NCBI GenBank assembly: GCA_938042195.1
Contig: CALIRQ010000004.1
Coordinates: 1 to 64,000 of the forward strand
Length of the DNA stretch: 64,000 bases
Source of the DNA: an uncultured archaeon
Lineage (GTDB): Archaea; Thermoproteota; Bathyarchaeia; 40CM-2-53-6; CALIRQ01
Direction: 5' to 3'
Each line of letters opens with the position of its first letter. The stretch's first letter is position 1. Below the pieces are notes generated by a model. It was not told where the DNA came from. It saw nothing but the letters and a program-made list of their open reading frames with translations, and ran no database searches. Below are positions 1 to 8,944 of the stretch, in pieces. Both the position numbers and the translations under genes were made by a program.

Positions 1-48
1 GCATGGATCAACGCCTCCTTGGGCCCGAGGCCAGCCCGGGCATGGCGC

Positions 49-900
49 TCACTTCCCCAACCCGGAAATGGCTCTTGCCAATCGCCTATATTTATAGGGC
101 GTAAGGGCCACGAGAAGGGCCATGAGAAGCTCCTTTAAAAAGCCCCTCCCCTGCCCCATCTCCTTGGCTTCATACTCGAAGAGCTGAGCCGCGTTGGCAT
201 CGTTCTTTAACCATATCTCAAATAGATCGGTGAACAATGGGTAGACGATCCCATACGGGGTCATTGCGAGGGTAAAGGACTTCATGCTTGGGTCTCTTTT
301 CACCTTCATAAAAGCTTGGATCGTTTCCTTATCCAAGAACCTGCGCAATTGACGAAGTTCATATTCCTGCGTCGGTATTCCTCGAATCAGGAGGAGATCC
401 CAATTATCCTTGAACGCCTTGGCGAGCCCTTTCCCGAGTTCATGCGTTGCGAAGATGGTGTAAACGAGGCCGTTACCCTGCAACCGCCCTAAAAAATGCC
501 TTATCCTAAAGAAATTCTTGAAATCCTCCTTCGTGAACGGGGCATAGGTGGCATCGTCCATGAATAGAGCGTAAAGGTAGGCGACAGAGCCAAGTTTGGC
601 CAAGGTGGCCAAGGCAGGAGTAAGGCCGTGGGAGGAACGGATGAAGCAACATCCATCGGAGGGATAAAGGGTTCTCATGACCGATATCAAATGCCTCGCC
701 AGCGTGGTTTTTCCAGATCCCGGCGGGCCGTAGATGATTAAGTTCCGATGGAGGATGCCGTCCTCATCTGGGAAGAGGCGGTAATCGTTGATGAAGCTCT
801 TCGGCCCCCCCGCGAAGGCGTTATCCACGAAGATCCTTTCCGGGCCCGAGAATTGGTTCAGGGCCCTATTCCTTATTTCCAATACTTCCTCGAATTCCAT
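49..900 (-). CDS. P-loop ATPase of a probable mobile-element replication module
   Basis: A 283-residue nucleotide-binding protein. Walker A GPPGSGKTT is at about residues 58-66 and a Walker B-like MDD at 114-116. The C-terminal half is basic and unassigned. I start it at the ATG at 900 because GGTGAG lies 5 nt upstream; a GTG at 909 is also open. It overlaps the 3' end of the PriL-like fragment by 35 nt, so the two look like one former transcription unit. ATPase plus archaeal primase domain is a pairing seen in archaeal plasmids and integrated elements, so a replication role in a mobile element is inferred, not shown. After its stop an ATG at position 4, preceded by GGAGG, suggests another minus-strand gene leaving the window. 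Alternative: a host AAA ATPase of unknown role. Confidence 0.75.
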   Translation of the reverse strand: MEFEEVLEIRNRALNQFSGPERIFVDNAFAGGPKSFINDYRLFPDEDGILHRNLIIYGPPGSGKTTLARHLISVMRTLYPSDGCCFIRSSHGLTPALATLAKLGSVAYLYALFMDDATYAPFTKEDFKNFFRIRHFLGRLQGNGLVYTIFATHELGKGLAKAFKDNWDLLLIRGIPTQEYELRQLRRFLDKETIQAFMKVKRDPSMKSFTLAMTPYGIVYPLFTDLFEIWLKNDANAAQLFEYEAKEMGQGRGFLKELLMALLVALTPYKYRRLARAISGLGK

Positions 901-1135
901 CTTTCTCACCCAAAAAATACTCAGATGGGTTATTGATCTTTTTACATCTTTCGTCCGGGATATAGCAAAGGCCTCTCAAGCCCATCGTTTCGCAAGAGGG
1001 AGGGAGGTATCCCCCTCTGGCTATATGATCCACCTGATAGCTCGTCTTCGTTTCCTTATAATCCGGCAAGGCCTTCAAAAGCTTTTTGATTTCATCGGCA
1101 TCGGCCCCCGAGGCGAGGAGGTTGGTCACTTTCAA
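866..1135 (-). pseudogene. Truncated PriL-type primase Fe-S domain (C-terminal fragment)
   Basis: The 89-residue frame carries PPSCETMGLRGLC, then a Cys in DERC and NPSEYF. This matches the C-terminal [4Fe-4S] domain of the archaeal/eukaryotic primase large subunit. The intact PriL in this same window (55732-56820) shows the equivalent order YQVEHI, PPKCDTM, GLC, GEC, HPMAYY. The first cluster cysteine, which precedes this stretch in PriL, is absent because the frame begins inside the leader-distal CRISPR repeat: the only upstream starts are TTG at 1135 (inside the repeat) and GTG at 1129. I read it as a primase or primase-polymerase gene of a mobile element cut by the CRISPR array. It might still be translated as a small protein, but could not build the four-cysteine cluster. 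Confidence 0.7.
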
Positions 1136-1468
1136 TTCCCTGTATTATGGGATTTCCATTGCAACAGATCCTGAGGATTTTGAGGGATTCAGCCGAGATC
1201 TGGGCTTTCAATTCCCTGTATTATGGGATTTCCATTGCAACGTTCTTCTCAGCAAATGTATCGTATTCTATCAGGTTGACTTTCAATTCCCTGTATTATG
1301 GGATTTCCATTGCAACTGGGTCGCGGCGGATTCGTGGGGGCGCGTGGCCGGCGACTTTCAATTCCCTGTATTATGGGATTTCCATTGCAACGTCACTAAT
1401 TGGATGGTGGATAACGCTACTGCTTTGGCGACTTTCAATTCCCTGTATTATGGGATTTCCATTGCAAC
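1129..1468 (-). CRISPR. CRISPR array, five 37-bp repeats, four spacers
   Basis: Five identical 37-bp repeats lie at 1129-1165, 1205-1241, 1280-1316, 1355-1391 and 1432-1468. Spacers are 39, 38, 38 and 40 bp. On the minus strand the repeat begins GTTGCAATGG and ends GGGAATTGAAAG, a form usual for archaeal type I/III arrays whose crRNA 5' handle is AUUGAAAG. Transcription is therefore predicted on the minus strand with the leader to the right of 1468. The most leader-distal repeat (1129-1165) is not degenerate and runs straight into the truncated primase frame. No cas gene is visible in this window, so the array depends on loci elsewhere or is orphan. Confidence 0.97.
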
Positions 1469-1567
1469 CGAGCCTTTTCGGCCCCCTTTCCGCCAAATCC
1501 GCCCGCTTCGGGCATCGCCGAAGAGGGGCCCCTCGATTATTGATGGATTGTAGGATGCTTTATAAAG
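1469..1567 (-). promoter_or_regulatory. CRISPR leader with TATA box
   Basis: The minus-strand leader side of the array contains CTTTATAAAG at 1558-1567, about 90 bp before the first repeat, placed as expected for the array promoter. The element is palindromic and could also fire rightward. From here to 1799 I see no convincing gene: a plus-strand frame from an ATG at 1607 carries one CxxC but has no supporting signals. Confidence 0.6.
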
Positions 1568-1799
1568 ATAATCGAATTGCAAAACACGCTCCCGCTTATA
1601 GGCGACATGCGGCCCCCCTGCCTTTTCTGTATGGGTTCCCCGGGCATCATGGAGGCCATGCGGATGAGCTTTGCCCTCGGGCGCTCCAATTCATATAAAA
1701 TCTGGGCTGAAAAGGCGAGAATTATGCGGCCGATGAGGAGGGCGCTAGTTGCAAGAACCGTTTGTAGAATACCTATAAGGGCTTGAAACCCGATCCTTC

Positions 1800-2645
1800 T
1801 TACACCCTCTTTTGCTTACCGATGGGAATGGCCCCCAATGCGGCGAATCCCAAGGCCGATAGCGCGATCCCGCTTCCGTAGAACATTATTCGAATCAGCT
1901 CCATTATGGCGGGCGTGAAGGTCCTCGAGAAGTTCGTCGCCAAATAATCCCCGAACGCCGTGCTCGTCGCCAGCCCCATCAGGAGCATGGCGATCCCTGG
2001 GATCGCCAACGATAAGCCGAATGCCCTTTGCGGGATCTCCCCCCTTAAGGAATGGGCCCTCATCCCCCCCGGCACGATGCCCGGGAAGGATGTGGCGACG
2101 GCCCTTATGATCGGGGGCGCCATCAAGAGGACGAAGGGCAGCATCGTTATGAACCAGAAGATCGTCAAACCAATCGATAGCAAGGTCAAGGCCTCCATCG
2201 ACATCGGGAGGGCTTTCGCATAAAGCGCCTTAAACACGAAGACATATAGGAAGGCCACGATCAGGTTCCCAATGGCCAAGGAGGCATTCGATGCCATTAT
2301 GAACCGCCTCCACGAGAACCCCCTTCGGACGATGTGGCCGAAGAGGAAGAAGCCTATGAAGTTCCCGGGCACGGCGGCTAGGAGGCTGCCCATGTAAAGG
2401 CCTCCGTGCTTCACCGAATCGCATATGAGCGTTCCCAAGGCCGCCCCAACCCCGCCGACCCAAGGCCCGAAGATCGTGGCGAAGAGCGCCGGTATGACGA
2501 CCGCCGGCCGGAACTGGCCCATGCCCCAAGGGGATTGGATATAGGCGGTTGCGTAAGAGCCGATAGCGTATAGGGCGGCGCAAAACGCCGCGGAAATGGC
2601 CTTAAGCGAATCCGGTGGCCCCGCCTCCCTATCCATCGAAGGCAT
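1800..2645 (-). CDS. Polytopic membrane protein, ECF S-component-like
   Basis: A 281-residue protein with about seven or eight hydrophobic helices. The N-terminal half, with FRPAVVIPALFATIFGPWVG followed by a Gly/Ala-rich helix, resembles substrate-binding S components of ECF vitamin transporters, which capture a small ligand for a shared energising module. No ECF ATPase or T component is adjacent, and the second half (helices around 130-280) is longer than a typical S component. I start it at ATG 2645 (second ATG at 2636): hydrophobic sequence begins just after, a TATA box lies 60-70 bp upstream, and sequence further upstream in this frame is not protein-like. Substrate unknown. Confidence 0.65.
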   Translation of the reverse strand: MPSMDREAGPPDSLKAISAAFCAALYAIGSYATAYIQSPWGMGQFRPAVVIPALFATIFGPWVGGVGAALGTLICDSVKHGGLYMGSLLAAVPGNFIGFFLFGHIVRRGFSWRRFIMASNASLAIGNLIVAFLYVFVFKALYAKALPMSMEALTLLSIGLTIFWFITMLPFVLLMAPPIIRAVATSFPGIVPGGMRAHSLRGEIPQRAFGLSLAIPGIAMLLMGLATSTAFGDYLATNFSRTFTPAIMELIRIMFYGSGIALSALGFAALGAIPIGKQKRV

Positions 2646-2705
2646 CTCAGCTTCCCGAGCGGCATTGGGCCCTCTTAAAATTTCTCTATAGATAATTTTA
2701 TTGCC

Positions 2706-2716
2706 TTTATATAATT
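2706..2716 (-). promoter_or_regulatory. TATA box for the ECF-like membrane protein gene
   Basis: Minus-strand TTATATAAAGG in the 90-bp A+T-rich gap between the surface-protein gene and the membrane protein gene. A second A+T stretch (AAATTTTAAG, about 2675-2684) lies closer to the ATG and could be the element used. Confidence 0.5.
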
Positions 2717-2734
2717 TAAAGGAGAAATCGATCC

Positions 2735-5700
2735 TCATTCCGGCTCTAGGTAAAAGTCGTATCGGGTGCTCGAGCCCTCGCTCGCATGGATCGAGGCCCG
2801 CCCAAGGCGATAGCCGCGGGCGCTCACCGTCAATACCAACGGCCCGGGTTCCGCATAGGAATCGAAGAACCCGTCGAACGTATGGATTCGATGCCCGAAG
2901 CCCCCGGCACCGATCGATTCGATCGATGCAGTGGCCCAGCTGACGGTCCTCGGCAATCCCTTCCAATTGAAGCCGTAAACCGAGCCCGATAGATAGGCCC
3001 TTTCATCCAAAACGATCGTCAGGCTCGCCCCGGATCCGAGGTCGGCCCCTTCGATCCTGGCCCGATGCCTGAGCCCGAACGGGCCGAGGTGGTTATAGGG
3101 CAAAAGGGCCGTTAAGTTGGTCAAATGGAGCTCCCCCTGCAAAAGGCCCGGGGCGGGCGGATGGAAGCCCGATGGCCTATACCAATTCGTCAGCTCGACC
3201 ACCACGGTCCATCCGCCCTCGTAGGATCCGGCGATCGGCGCTCGGGCCCTGCCCCAAACGCCTTGATCCGCTTGGAAGAGCATCGCCGCCCTCCTCCTCT
3301 CGGCCCCCAGGCTCGGATCCGCATAGCCGAACAGGCCCGCCAACCTCAAGTATTCGACCCTTCTCGTGCCCGCCGGGATCGGCGGGACGGAGCATCCCGC
3401 GAAGGCCACCTTCGCTCCATCGGCGAAGAACCCGGATCCGGCCCCGAGGTATCCGCCCGGGTCGCTGGAGGTCGAGGCCGCCGCCACCAATAGATCCCTA
3501 TCGTCATAGATCCTTATCCGCATCGAGGCGTTGAAGGGCAGGGCCGTGAAAACCCCCTCCTTCCTGAACAGGATCGTGAGGTTGAACTCCACGCCCCTCA
3601 TCAGTTCCACCCCCACATCCGAGATGGAGCCCATCGATGCGCTAACGATCCGCCTCCCGAGGTCCCCGAGCGCCGCGACGCCCTCTTGGACGTACCCATA
3701 GGTCCAAGCGCTTATCGCGTATTGGCCCGGGTAAAGGGCCAGGGACGATTTGAAGCCCCTCCCCCTATAGTACGACTCGGAATAGAGGAAGCCGAGCCTG
3801 AGCTGGGCTTGGAGGAATAGGTTCGTCTTGGAGCTCGGCTCGAGTGTCGGGATTGGGGGGGATGGGAGATCTGGGCCGATCCGGTCCACGAGGACCGATC
3901 CATTCGTGATGAGCATGGATGAGGAGGGCCCGAAGGCATCGCTCCAGCCCGGCCATGGAATCGTCGAATGGGCCGAATGGGTGATCGGCAGGCCCCAGGA
4001 GTTGGCGTAGGAGCTCCAGAAATAGGCGACATCGGCGAAGGCCCGCGAGGCTACATCGTACGCCAAGACGGCCACCTTGGAGGCATTCCAAGCCCAAGGC
4101 CTTTCCACCGCCGGCCTTTGGGCATCGATGGATCTTATCGTCACGTTCAACCCCGCCCCCCGATACATGTGGAGGCTGATGTGGGATACGGCGCCGTACA
4201 TGCCCGCCGATGCTTGGAGCGGTTGATCCAAGGCTTGGAGATCGGAGCCGGGGAAGGGGGCCTGTATATATCCGCGGGCGTAGGCCCTTATCATATAAGG
4301 GCCCGGGTATAAGCCATAATCCCTCAGGCCCCGATACCTGAAGAGGGAGTATTTGATGCCCCTCCTTGGGTCCAATGGAGACGTCGGGCCCGCCATGCCC
4401 AGCCCATTCAACGCCACCGTTATGGATGAAGCGCTCGAGGGGACGTGGGTGAAGTTGAAGGCCGCGATCGAATCATCGTAGTCGAGGGCCTCCACCAAGA
4501 TGAAGCGATGGGGGTCCGGGCCGCCGATGGGGGAATCCGCCGCCTCCCCGGGCCGATCGTGGAAGTGGATCGTTACGTTGATGATGCCCGAGCGCCTTAA
4601 TGAGATATGGATCGATAGATCGTATCCGAAGGCCCCATCCGGGATCGTGAAGTATGAATGCTTAAACCTGGTCCCGCTCGCATCGGTTTGAACGTAGCCA
4701 TTTACGAAGGCCCTGACGAAGTAGTTCCCCGGCCCCAGCCCATCGATCCATGTCGCGAACACTTGCGGGACCATCCCGCTGAGCCTGCTCGGGATCCCGA
4801 AGTAGCCCTTCGCCCCGAATTGGAACCTGAACTCGCATCGATCGGATCCCAAGCCCGTTATCGGATCCGGGGCCTCCCCCGGCCCAACCCACCACCTCTG
4901 GGCCGGGCCGACGCCGTTGAAGAGGCCGAAGGGGTCCCTATGCGGCGGCGCGGCCGTATATGGGTTATAGCCCCCGGGCCCCTCCCATGGGAAGGCGACC
5001 GGCTTTGGCGAATTTGGGGGCATTAGGCCGTGGGGCCCGAAGACCGCGTTCCCATGGACATGGGGGACATAGGGCGCGTGGGTCAGGTTGATCGGGGATT
5101 GGCAAGCGAGGTTCCGCTCTACGTAGTAATCGCTATCGTATATGGCTACGGTTATCGGCGATTGGGAGCTCCAGGGAATCGGGCCCATGGCCCCCTCCGA
5201 GCGGACGATCCCATGGAGCTGGGGCCCCGGGCTCAGATAGACATCGATGCTGAGGGATTGCCCCCGATGGACCCTGATGCCCTCCGCGACCTTCCGCTCC
5301 GGGAAGCCGGCCGCGCTGGCGTAAAGATCGTAAAGCCCCGGGGCCAAGCCCTCGAGCTCGAAGCGCCCTTGGGAGCTTGCGTTGAAATACGCCCTAGCCT
5401 CCACGGGCCTATCGGTCAACCTCCCGGATAGCGGATCCTCCGCCAGCCCCACGGCCCTCACCCTCCCGGCGAGGCGGATCGGCTCGCCGTATAGGCCCGG
5501 GGCAGCCCCCCTGCCATACCTGATGACTCCATATATGATCGCCGGATCCGGGTCGGCCTTGACGAGCAGGACGGGCCAATTCTCGGCGGGCATGGCGGCG
5601 CTTATCGGGGCCGATGCGGATTGGGAGGCAATCGGATAGCGATCTCCGAGGAAGATCTTGAAGAAGTACCTGCCGGCGACGACCGGGGCCCTGATCTGAT

Positions 5701-6454
5701 TGATCCTTACGTAATACCATTCCCCCCAACCCCTCTCCGGAGTGAACTCCATCCCCCTCCCCGAGGCCTCTATCCTTATCGTCCACCAACCCGGGCCGAA
5801 GGGATCCAGCTCATCCGCCTTGGAGACGAAGATCCTGCCATAATCATCGGTCAGGGTCGTGACTATGTTGGAGGAATCCCCCATATCCCACCTTATGGTT
5901 CCCGCGGGCTCGAACCCGTCCTGGATCAGCTCCCCGCCCTTCCCCATGATCGGGGCCGGTATGTAAACGGTCAGGTTCCAATAGCGAAATATCGGGCGGG
6001 GTTTTGAGGGGCTCGCGAAGAAGGAGGGTTGGGAGAAGTTTATGGCTAGGATGAGATCGCCAACGCTGTCCCAGCGCGGCTCGGACGCCATTATGGCCCC
6101 TTCCGGCGAATATGAGCAACCCTCGACTTGGAGGGGGCGCTCGAAGGTCGCGAATGGGGATTGATATCCGGGCGGAAGCGATGGCTCGCCCAAGTAAAGG
6201 CCTTGGCCGGCCCCGGGCCAAAGGTGGGCCAATGGGCCCGGCGCATGGGCTCGGCCGAAGGAGTTCCTCGGATTCAACTCGTGGTCATCGGATCTGAGGA
6301 GCGGAGGGATGCCATCGGGGCGGCCTAAGGTGGTATGGGCCATCGATCCGGGGATCGATGCCGAAAGGATGAGGGCGATCAACCATAGGGCCCTCGGGAG
6401 CGCTCTGGCGATCCCCCTCACCCCCATCCGGAGCCCGAAGGCCCAGCCCCTCAC
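2735..6454 (-). CDS. Giant secreted surface protein with carboxypeptidase-regulatory-like repeats
   Basis: A 1239-residue predicted exported protein. A hydrophobic signal segment (about residues 20-40, LWLIALILSASIPGSMA) follows a basic start. The body is Gly/Pro/Ser/aromatic-rich with many N-x-S/T sites, as in archaeal S-layer-type proteins. CarboxypepD_reg-like beta-sandwich units can be seen, for example around residues 340-420 and at the very end (GSVYGFNWKG to YDFYLEPE). Three internal repeats share a Gly-x-Tyr strand followed by GYVQ or GYIQ (VNGYVQ, ARGYIQ, YGYVQEG), each next to an NVTI or NLTI strand. There is no C-terminal membrane helix. Its ATG overlaps the upstream gene's stop (ATGA), so it is the last gene of the ABC-exporter operon. 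Cell-surface role inferred; ligand unknown. Confidence 0.8.
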   Translation of the reverse strand: MRGWAFGLRMGVRGIARALPRALWLIALILSASIPGSMAHTTLGRPDGIPPLLRSDDHELNPRNSFGRAHAPGPLAHLWPGAGQGLYLGEPSLPPGYQSPFATFERPLQVEGCSYSPEGAIMASEPRWDSVGDLILAINFSQPSFFASPSKPRPIFRYWNLTVYIPAPIMGKGGELIQDGFEPAGTIRWDMGDSSNIVTTLTDDYGRIFVSKADELDPFGPGWWTIRIEASGRGMEFTPERGWGEWYYVRINQIRAPVVAGRYFFKIFLGDRYPIASQSASAPISAAMPAENWPVLLVKADPDPAIIYGVIRYGRGAAPGLYGEPIRLAGRVRAVGLAEDPLSGRLTDRPVEARAYFNASSQGRFELEGLAPGLYDLYASAAGFPERKVAEGIRVHRGQSLSIDVYLSPGPQLHGIVRSEGAMGPIPWSSQSPITVAIYDSDYYVERNLACQSPINLTHAPYVPHVHGNAVFGPHGLMPPNSPKPVAFPWEGPGGYNPYTAAPPHRDPFGLFNGVGPAQRWWVGPGEAPDPITGLGSDRCEFRFQFGAKGYFGIPSRLSGMVPQVFATWIDGLGPGNYFVRAFVNGYVQTDASGTRFKHSYFTIPDGAFGYDLSIHISLRRSGIINVTIHFHDRPGEAADSPIGGPDPHRFILVEALDYDDSIAAFNFTHVPSSASSITVALNGLGMAGPTSPLDPRRGIKYSLFRYRGLRDYGLYPGPYMIRAYARGYIQAPFPGSDLQALDQPLQASAGMYGAVSHISLHMYRGAGLNVTIRSIDAQRPAVERPWAWNASKVAVLAYDVASRAFADVAYFWSSYANSWGLPITHSAHSTIPWPGWSDAFGPSSSMLITNGSVLVDRIGPDLPSPPIPTLEPSSKTNLFLQAQLRLGFLYSESYYRGRGFKSSLALYPGQYAISAWTYGYVQEGVAALGDLGRRIVSASMGSISDVGVELMRGVEFNLTILFRKEGVFTALPFNASMRIRIYDDRDLLVAAASTSSDPGGYLGAGSGFFADGAKVAFAGCSVPPIPAGTRRVEYLRLAGLFGYADPSLGAERRRAAMLFQADQGVWGRARAPIAGSYEGGWTVVVELTNWYRPSGFHPPAPGLLQGELHLTNLTALLPYNHLGPFGLRHRARIEGADLGSGASLTIVLDERAYLSGSVYGFNWKGLPRTVSWATASIESIGAGGFGHRIHTFDGFFDSYAEPGPLVLTVSARGYRLGRASIHASEGSSTRYDFYLEPE

Positions 6455-7716
6455 TTCGAGGGGCGCTTCCGCCTCCGCCTCAAAACCATGAGGGCCGCGA
6501 GGGCTACGATGCCCAAAAGCACAAGCGCCACCACGATCGGATAGAGGGATGGGAGGACCTCCACCTCGATCCCAATCGTATCGCTTAGGCTATATCTCCC
6601 ATCCTGTACCCAGTCGAATTTGAGATCCATCGAATAGGTTTGCGGGACGGCCTTCCCATCGACGTCCAACGTGAAGAAGGCCGTTCGAACATCGCCGGGG
6701 TTCATCGTGCCTATAAGATCCGTCAGGGTCCCGGAGAAGAAGTTCCCAGCCAAGAGGCGGACCCGGACCGATTCTGCCTTGACGTTGGCGGCGCTCCTTA
6801 TCCTAACCGCCATCGTCACCCCGGAGTCCCCAGCCCGGACCTTCGATGGCGATATCTCGAGGATCTCGAACCTAGCCTTCTCGGCCACCGTCAGCTGGAT
6901 CCGGCCTATGAGCGATGAGGGGCGGTTGGGGCTCAGGGCGTATATCGGGAGGCTGTAGTTCCCGGGCCCAGCCCCTTCATCGATATCGATGAGGAAATCC
7001 GCCTCGGCGATTTGATTGGGTTGAAGGGTCCCCAAGAAGGCCCTATCGGAGGAGCTCGACGCCATCCTGAAAGGCCCTTCGAGGCCGAGGCGCAGCTCCA
7101 AGTCCCTTATCCCGCCTTGGCCGGAGTTTATCACGAAGACCTTTAGGGTCGCTTGGGAATCGCCGGGGAAGATCTTGGCCGGCACCGTTAGCATCCTATG
7201 GATGCGCACATTCCCGGCCCAGATGGGCACGTCGATGTAAACGCTCTTCGAAACGGCCCGTAGCTCCCTCGCGCTCCTATACCTCAGCTCCAACCTCAGC
7301 CTATAAACGCCCTCCTCCGCGCCGGGATCGATATTGAGGATATAGCGGAACGTGAAGGTCCCGCCGGGCGGCATGTCGCCGGCGCCCCGGGTCACATTCT
7401 CCGCCCTTATCCACTCGTCGCTGGAGCGATACCTATGCCAAAATGGGCGCTCGAGCCATAGGATCCCCTCTACGTCTCGAGCGAAATCGTCGCCGGCGTT
7501 CGCAACGACGACTGAGAGAGTAATGCCCTCATCCCCGGGCTTGGCCGCCATCGGCGAGGCCGGGTTCGATCCCCAATATACGCTGGCCGGAACGAGGTTC
7601 GCTACCCCTAGGCCCTTGGCCTCATGGGCCATCATCGGGAGCGCGGCCCATGCGATCGCCAAGGCCATCAGGAGGAGGGACCGTTCGAGCCCGATGCGCC
7701 GAATCCCTTCGCCCAT
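6451..7716 (-). CDS. CARDB/S-layer-like membrane-anchored surface protein
   Basis: A 421-residue protein with an N-terminal signal (about residues 12-30), three consecutive Ig-like units of the CARDB/NEW3 kind (each opening with a strand such as VVANAGDD, VFVINSGQGG or VRIRSAANV), and a C-terminal helix YPIVVALVLLGIVALAALMV followed by RRRRKRPSK, which anchors it in the membrane with the repeats outside. Such proteins often sit beside ABC-2 exporters in archaea (COG1361 type). It starts 7 nt after the permease stop and its own stop overlaps the start of the giant surface protein, so the two are probably made and used together. Confidence 0.8.
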   Translation of the reverse strand: MGEGIRRIGLERSLLLMALAIAWAALPMMAHEAKGLGVANLVPASVYWGSNPASPMAAKPGDEGITLSVVVANAGDDFARDVEGILWLERPFWHRYRSSDEWIRAENVTRGAGDMPPGGTFTFRYILNIDPGAEEGVYRLRLELRYRSARELRAVSKSVYIDVPIWAGNVRIHRMLTVPAKIFPGDSQATLKVFVINSGQGGIRDLELRLGLEGPFRMASSSSDRAFLGTLQPNQIAEADFLIDIDEGAGPGNYSLPIYALSPNRPSSLIGRIQLTVAEKARFEILEISPSKVRAGDSGVTMAVRIRSAANVKAESVRVRLLAGNFFSGTLTDLIGTMNPGDVRTAFFTLDVDGKAVPQTYSMDLKFDWVQDGRYSLSDTIGIEVEVLPSLYPIVVALVLLGIVALAALMVLRRRRKRPSK

Positions 7717-7723
7717 ATGAGGA

Positions 7724-8929
7724 TCACCTCGAAACGGATCTAACGAATATCGGAATGGCCGCCGAGAGCGTTAGGAGCGAATATAGGGCGAGCACGATCA
7801 AATCCGGGGCTATGTGGTGGATCTGGGCGTTGAGCACAATTATCTTCCTTAGGGCATCGGCCGAGTAATATAGCGGCAGGGACTTCCCAACGACCTGAAG
7901 CCACCAAGGCAGCTGCTCTATTGGGAAGACGACATTGGAGAGGAAGGTCATGGGCATGTTTATGAGCATCAGTGACGTCATGGCCGTTTCCTGTTCCCCC
8001 GATATTGCGGTTATTATTATCCCTATCCCCGAGAAGCTCAGCACGGCCAAGAACATCGTCAAGACCATTAGGAGCGGGCTCCCGTATACCCTAACCCCGA
8101 AGAAGAGCATGGATACGGCCAGTATTATGAAGCTCTGAATCATGCCCCTCACGGTCTGAGCCAGAACCTTGCTGACCACAACCGTATACCTAGGGACCGG
8201 GGAAACCATTATGCCATCCAACGTTCCCTGCTCCTTCTCCCGCGATATGGTCGCCGCCAATCCGGAGAGCGTCCCCAAGGTCACCGTGAGCGCCATGAAC
8301 CCCGGGGCTAGGAATTGGAAGGTCGTCGCGCTGCCCCTCACGAAGGGCCTCCTCTCCAATCCGATCGGCTCCAAGAGGGCCATCGGATCCGCGCCGGCCC
8401 CTAGGCCGGAGATCCTGGACGCGGCCACGCCCTCCGATATGATCCTAACCAAGGACGATGCTTGGCCGAATATCGACGAGGCCGCTTGCGGATTCGTGTC
8501 ATCCACGATGATCGTCAGGATGGCCTGCCGGCCCGAGGATAGGGATTCGGTGAACCCCTGCGGGATCACCAAAACGCCCTTCAACTTGCCCTCCGTCATC
8601 CTCTCCTTGGCGGCCTCCAAGCTGGCGAAGTCCCTCACCTCGAATAGGCCCGTCGATGAGGCTAGTTGGGCGAATCGATCCGCGATCTCCTCGCCCGCCC
8701 GCCCGCCATCCTCGTTGACGATGGCGATCGGCAAGCGGCCGTACGGGCTGGAGAACTTTCCGGCGTAGGGGTTGGCGGAGGTTATGGAGGGGAACATGTA
8801 GCCGAAGATGGCCATCATCACTATTGGGAACAATGTAAACGCTACGACCAGCATCTTGGCCTTCCAGAAGTCCAAGAGGTCCTTATGGGCCATCACCATG
8901 GTGACGTATGCGATCCTTTTGAAACCCAT
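7724..8929 (-). CDS. ABC-2 type exporter permease
   Basis: A 401-residue permease. One N-terminal helix (about 26-48), an extracytoplasmic domain of roughly 170 residues (PYGRLPIAIVNEDGG and VIPQGFTESL are typical of the ABC-2/YhfE-like external domain), then five or six C-terminal helices with the conserved cytoplasmic TISREKEQGTLDGIMVSP segment. It pairs with the ATPase encoded 15 nt upstream. The exported cargo is unknown. Linked surface proteins suggest lipid, glycan or protein export at the envelope. Confidence 0.9.
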   Translation of the reverse strand: MGFKRIAYVTMVMAHKDLLDFWKAKMLVVAFTLFPIVMMAIFGYMFPSITSANPYAGKFSSPYGRLPIAIVNEDGGRAGEEIADRFAQLASSTGLFEVRDFASLEAAKERMTEGKLKGVLVIPQGFTESLSSGRQAILTIIVDDTNPQAASSIFGQASSLVRIISEGVAASRISGLGAGADPMALLEPIGLERRPFVRGSATTFQFLAPGFMALTVTLGTLSGLAATISREKEQGTLDGIMVSPVPRYTVVVSKVLAQTVRGMIQSFIILAVSMLFFGVRVYGSPLLMVLTMFLAVLSFSGIGIIITAISGEQETAMTSLMLINMPMTFLSNVVFPIEQLPWWLQVVGKSLPLYYSADALRKIIVLNAQIHHIAPDLIVLALYSLLTLSAAIPIFVRSVSR

Positions 8930-8944
8930 TTGGCCCGACCCCTT

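Noticed and set aside
1086-1698. Plus-strand open frames running through the CRISPR repeats
   Set aside because: Their periodic peptides (FNSLYYGISIAT and similar) are translations of the 37-bp repeat.
1577-1786. Small plus-strand frame with CLFC beside the CRISPR leader
   Set aside because: Only one CxxC, no ribosome site and no recognisable domain; likely leader-side spacer sequence.
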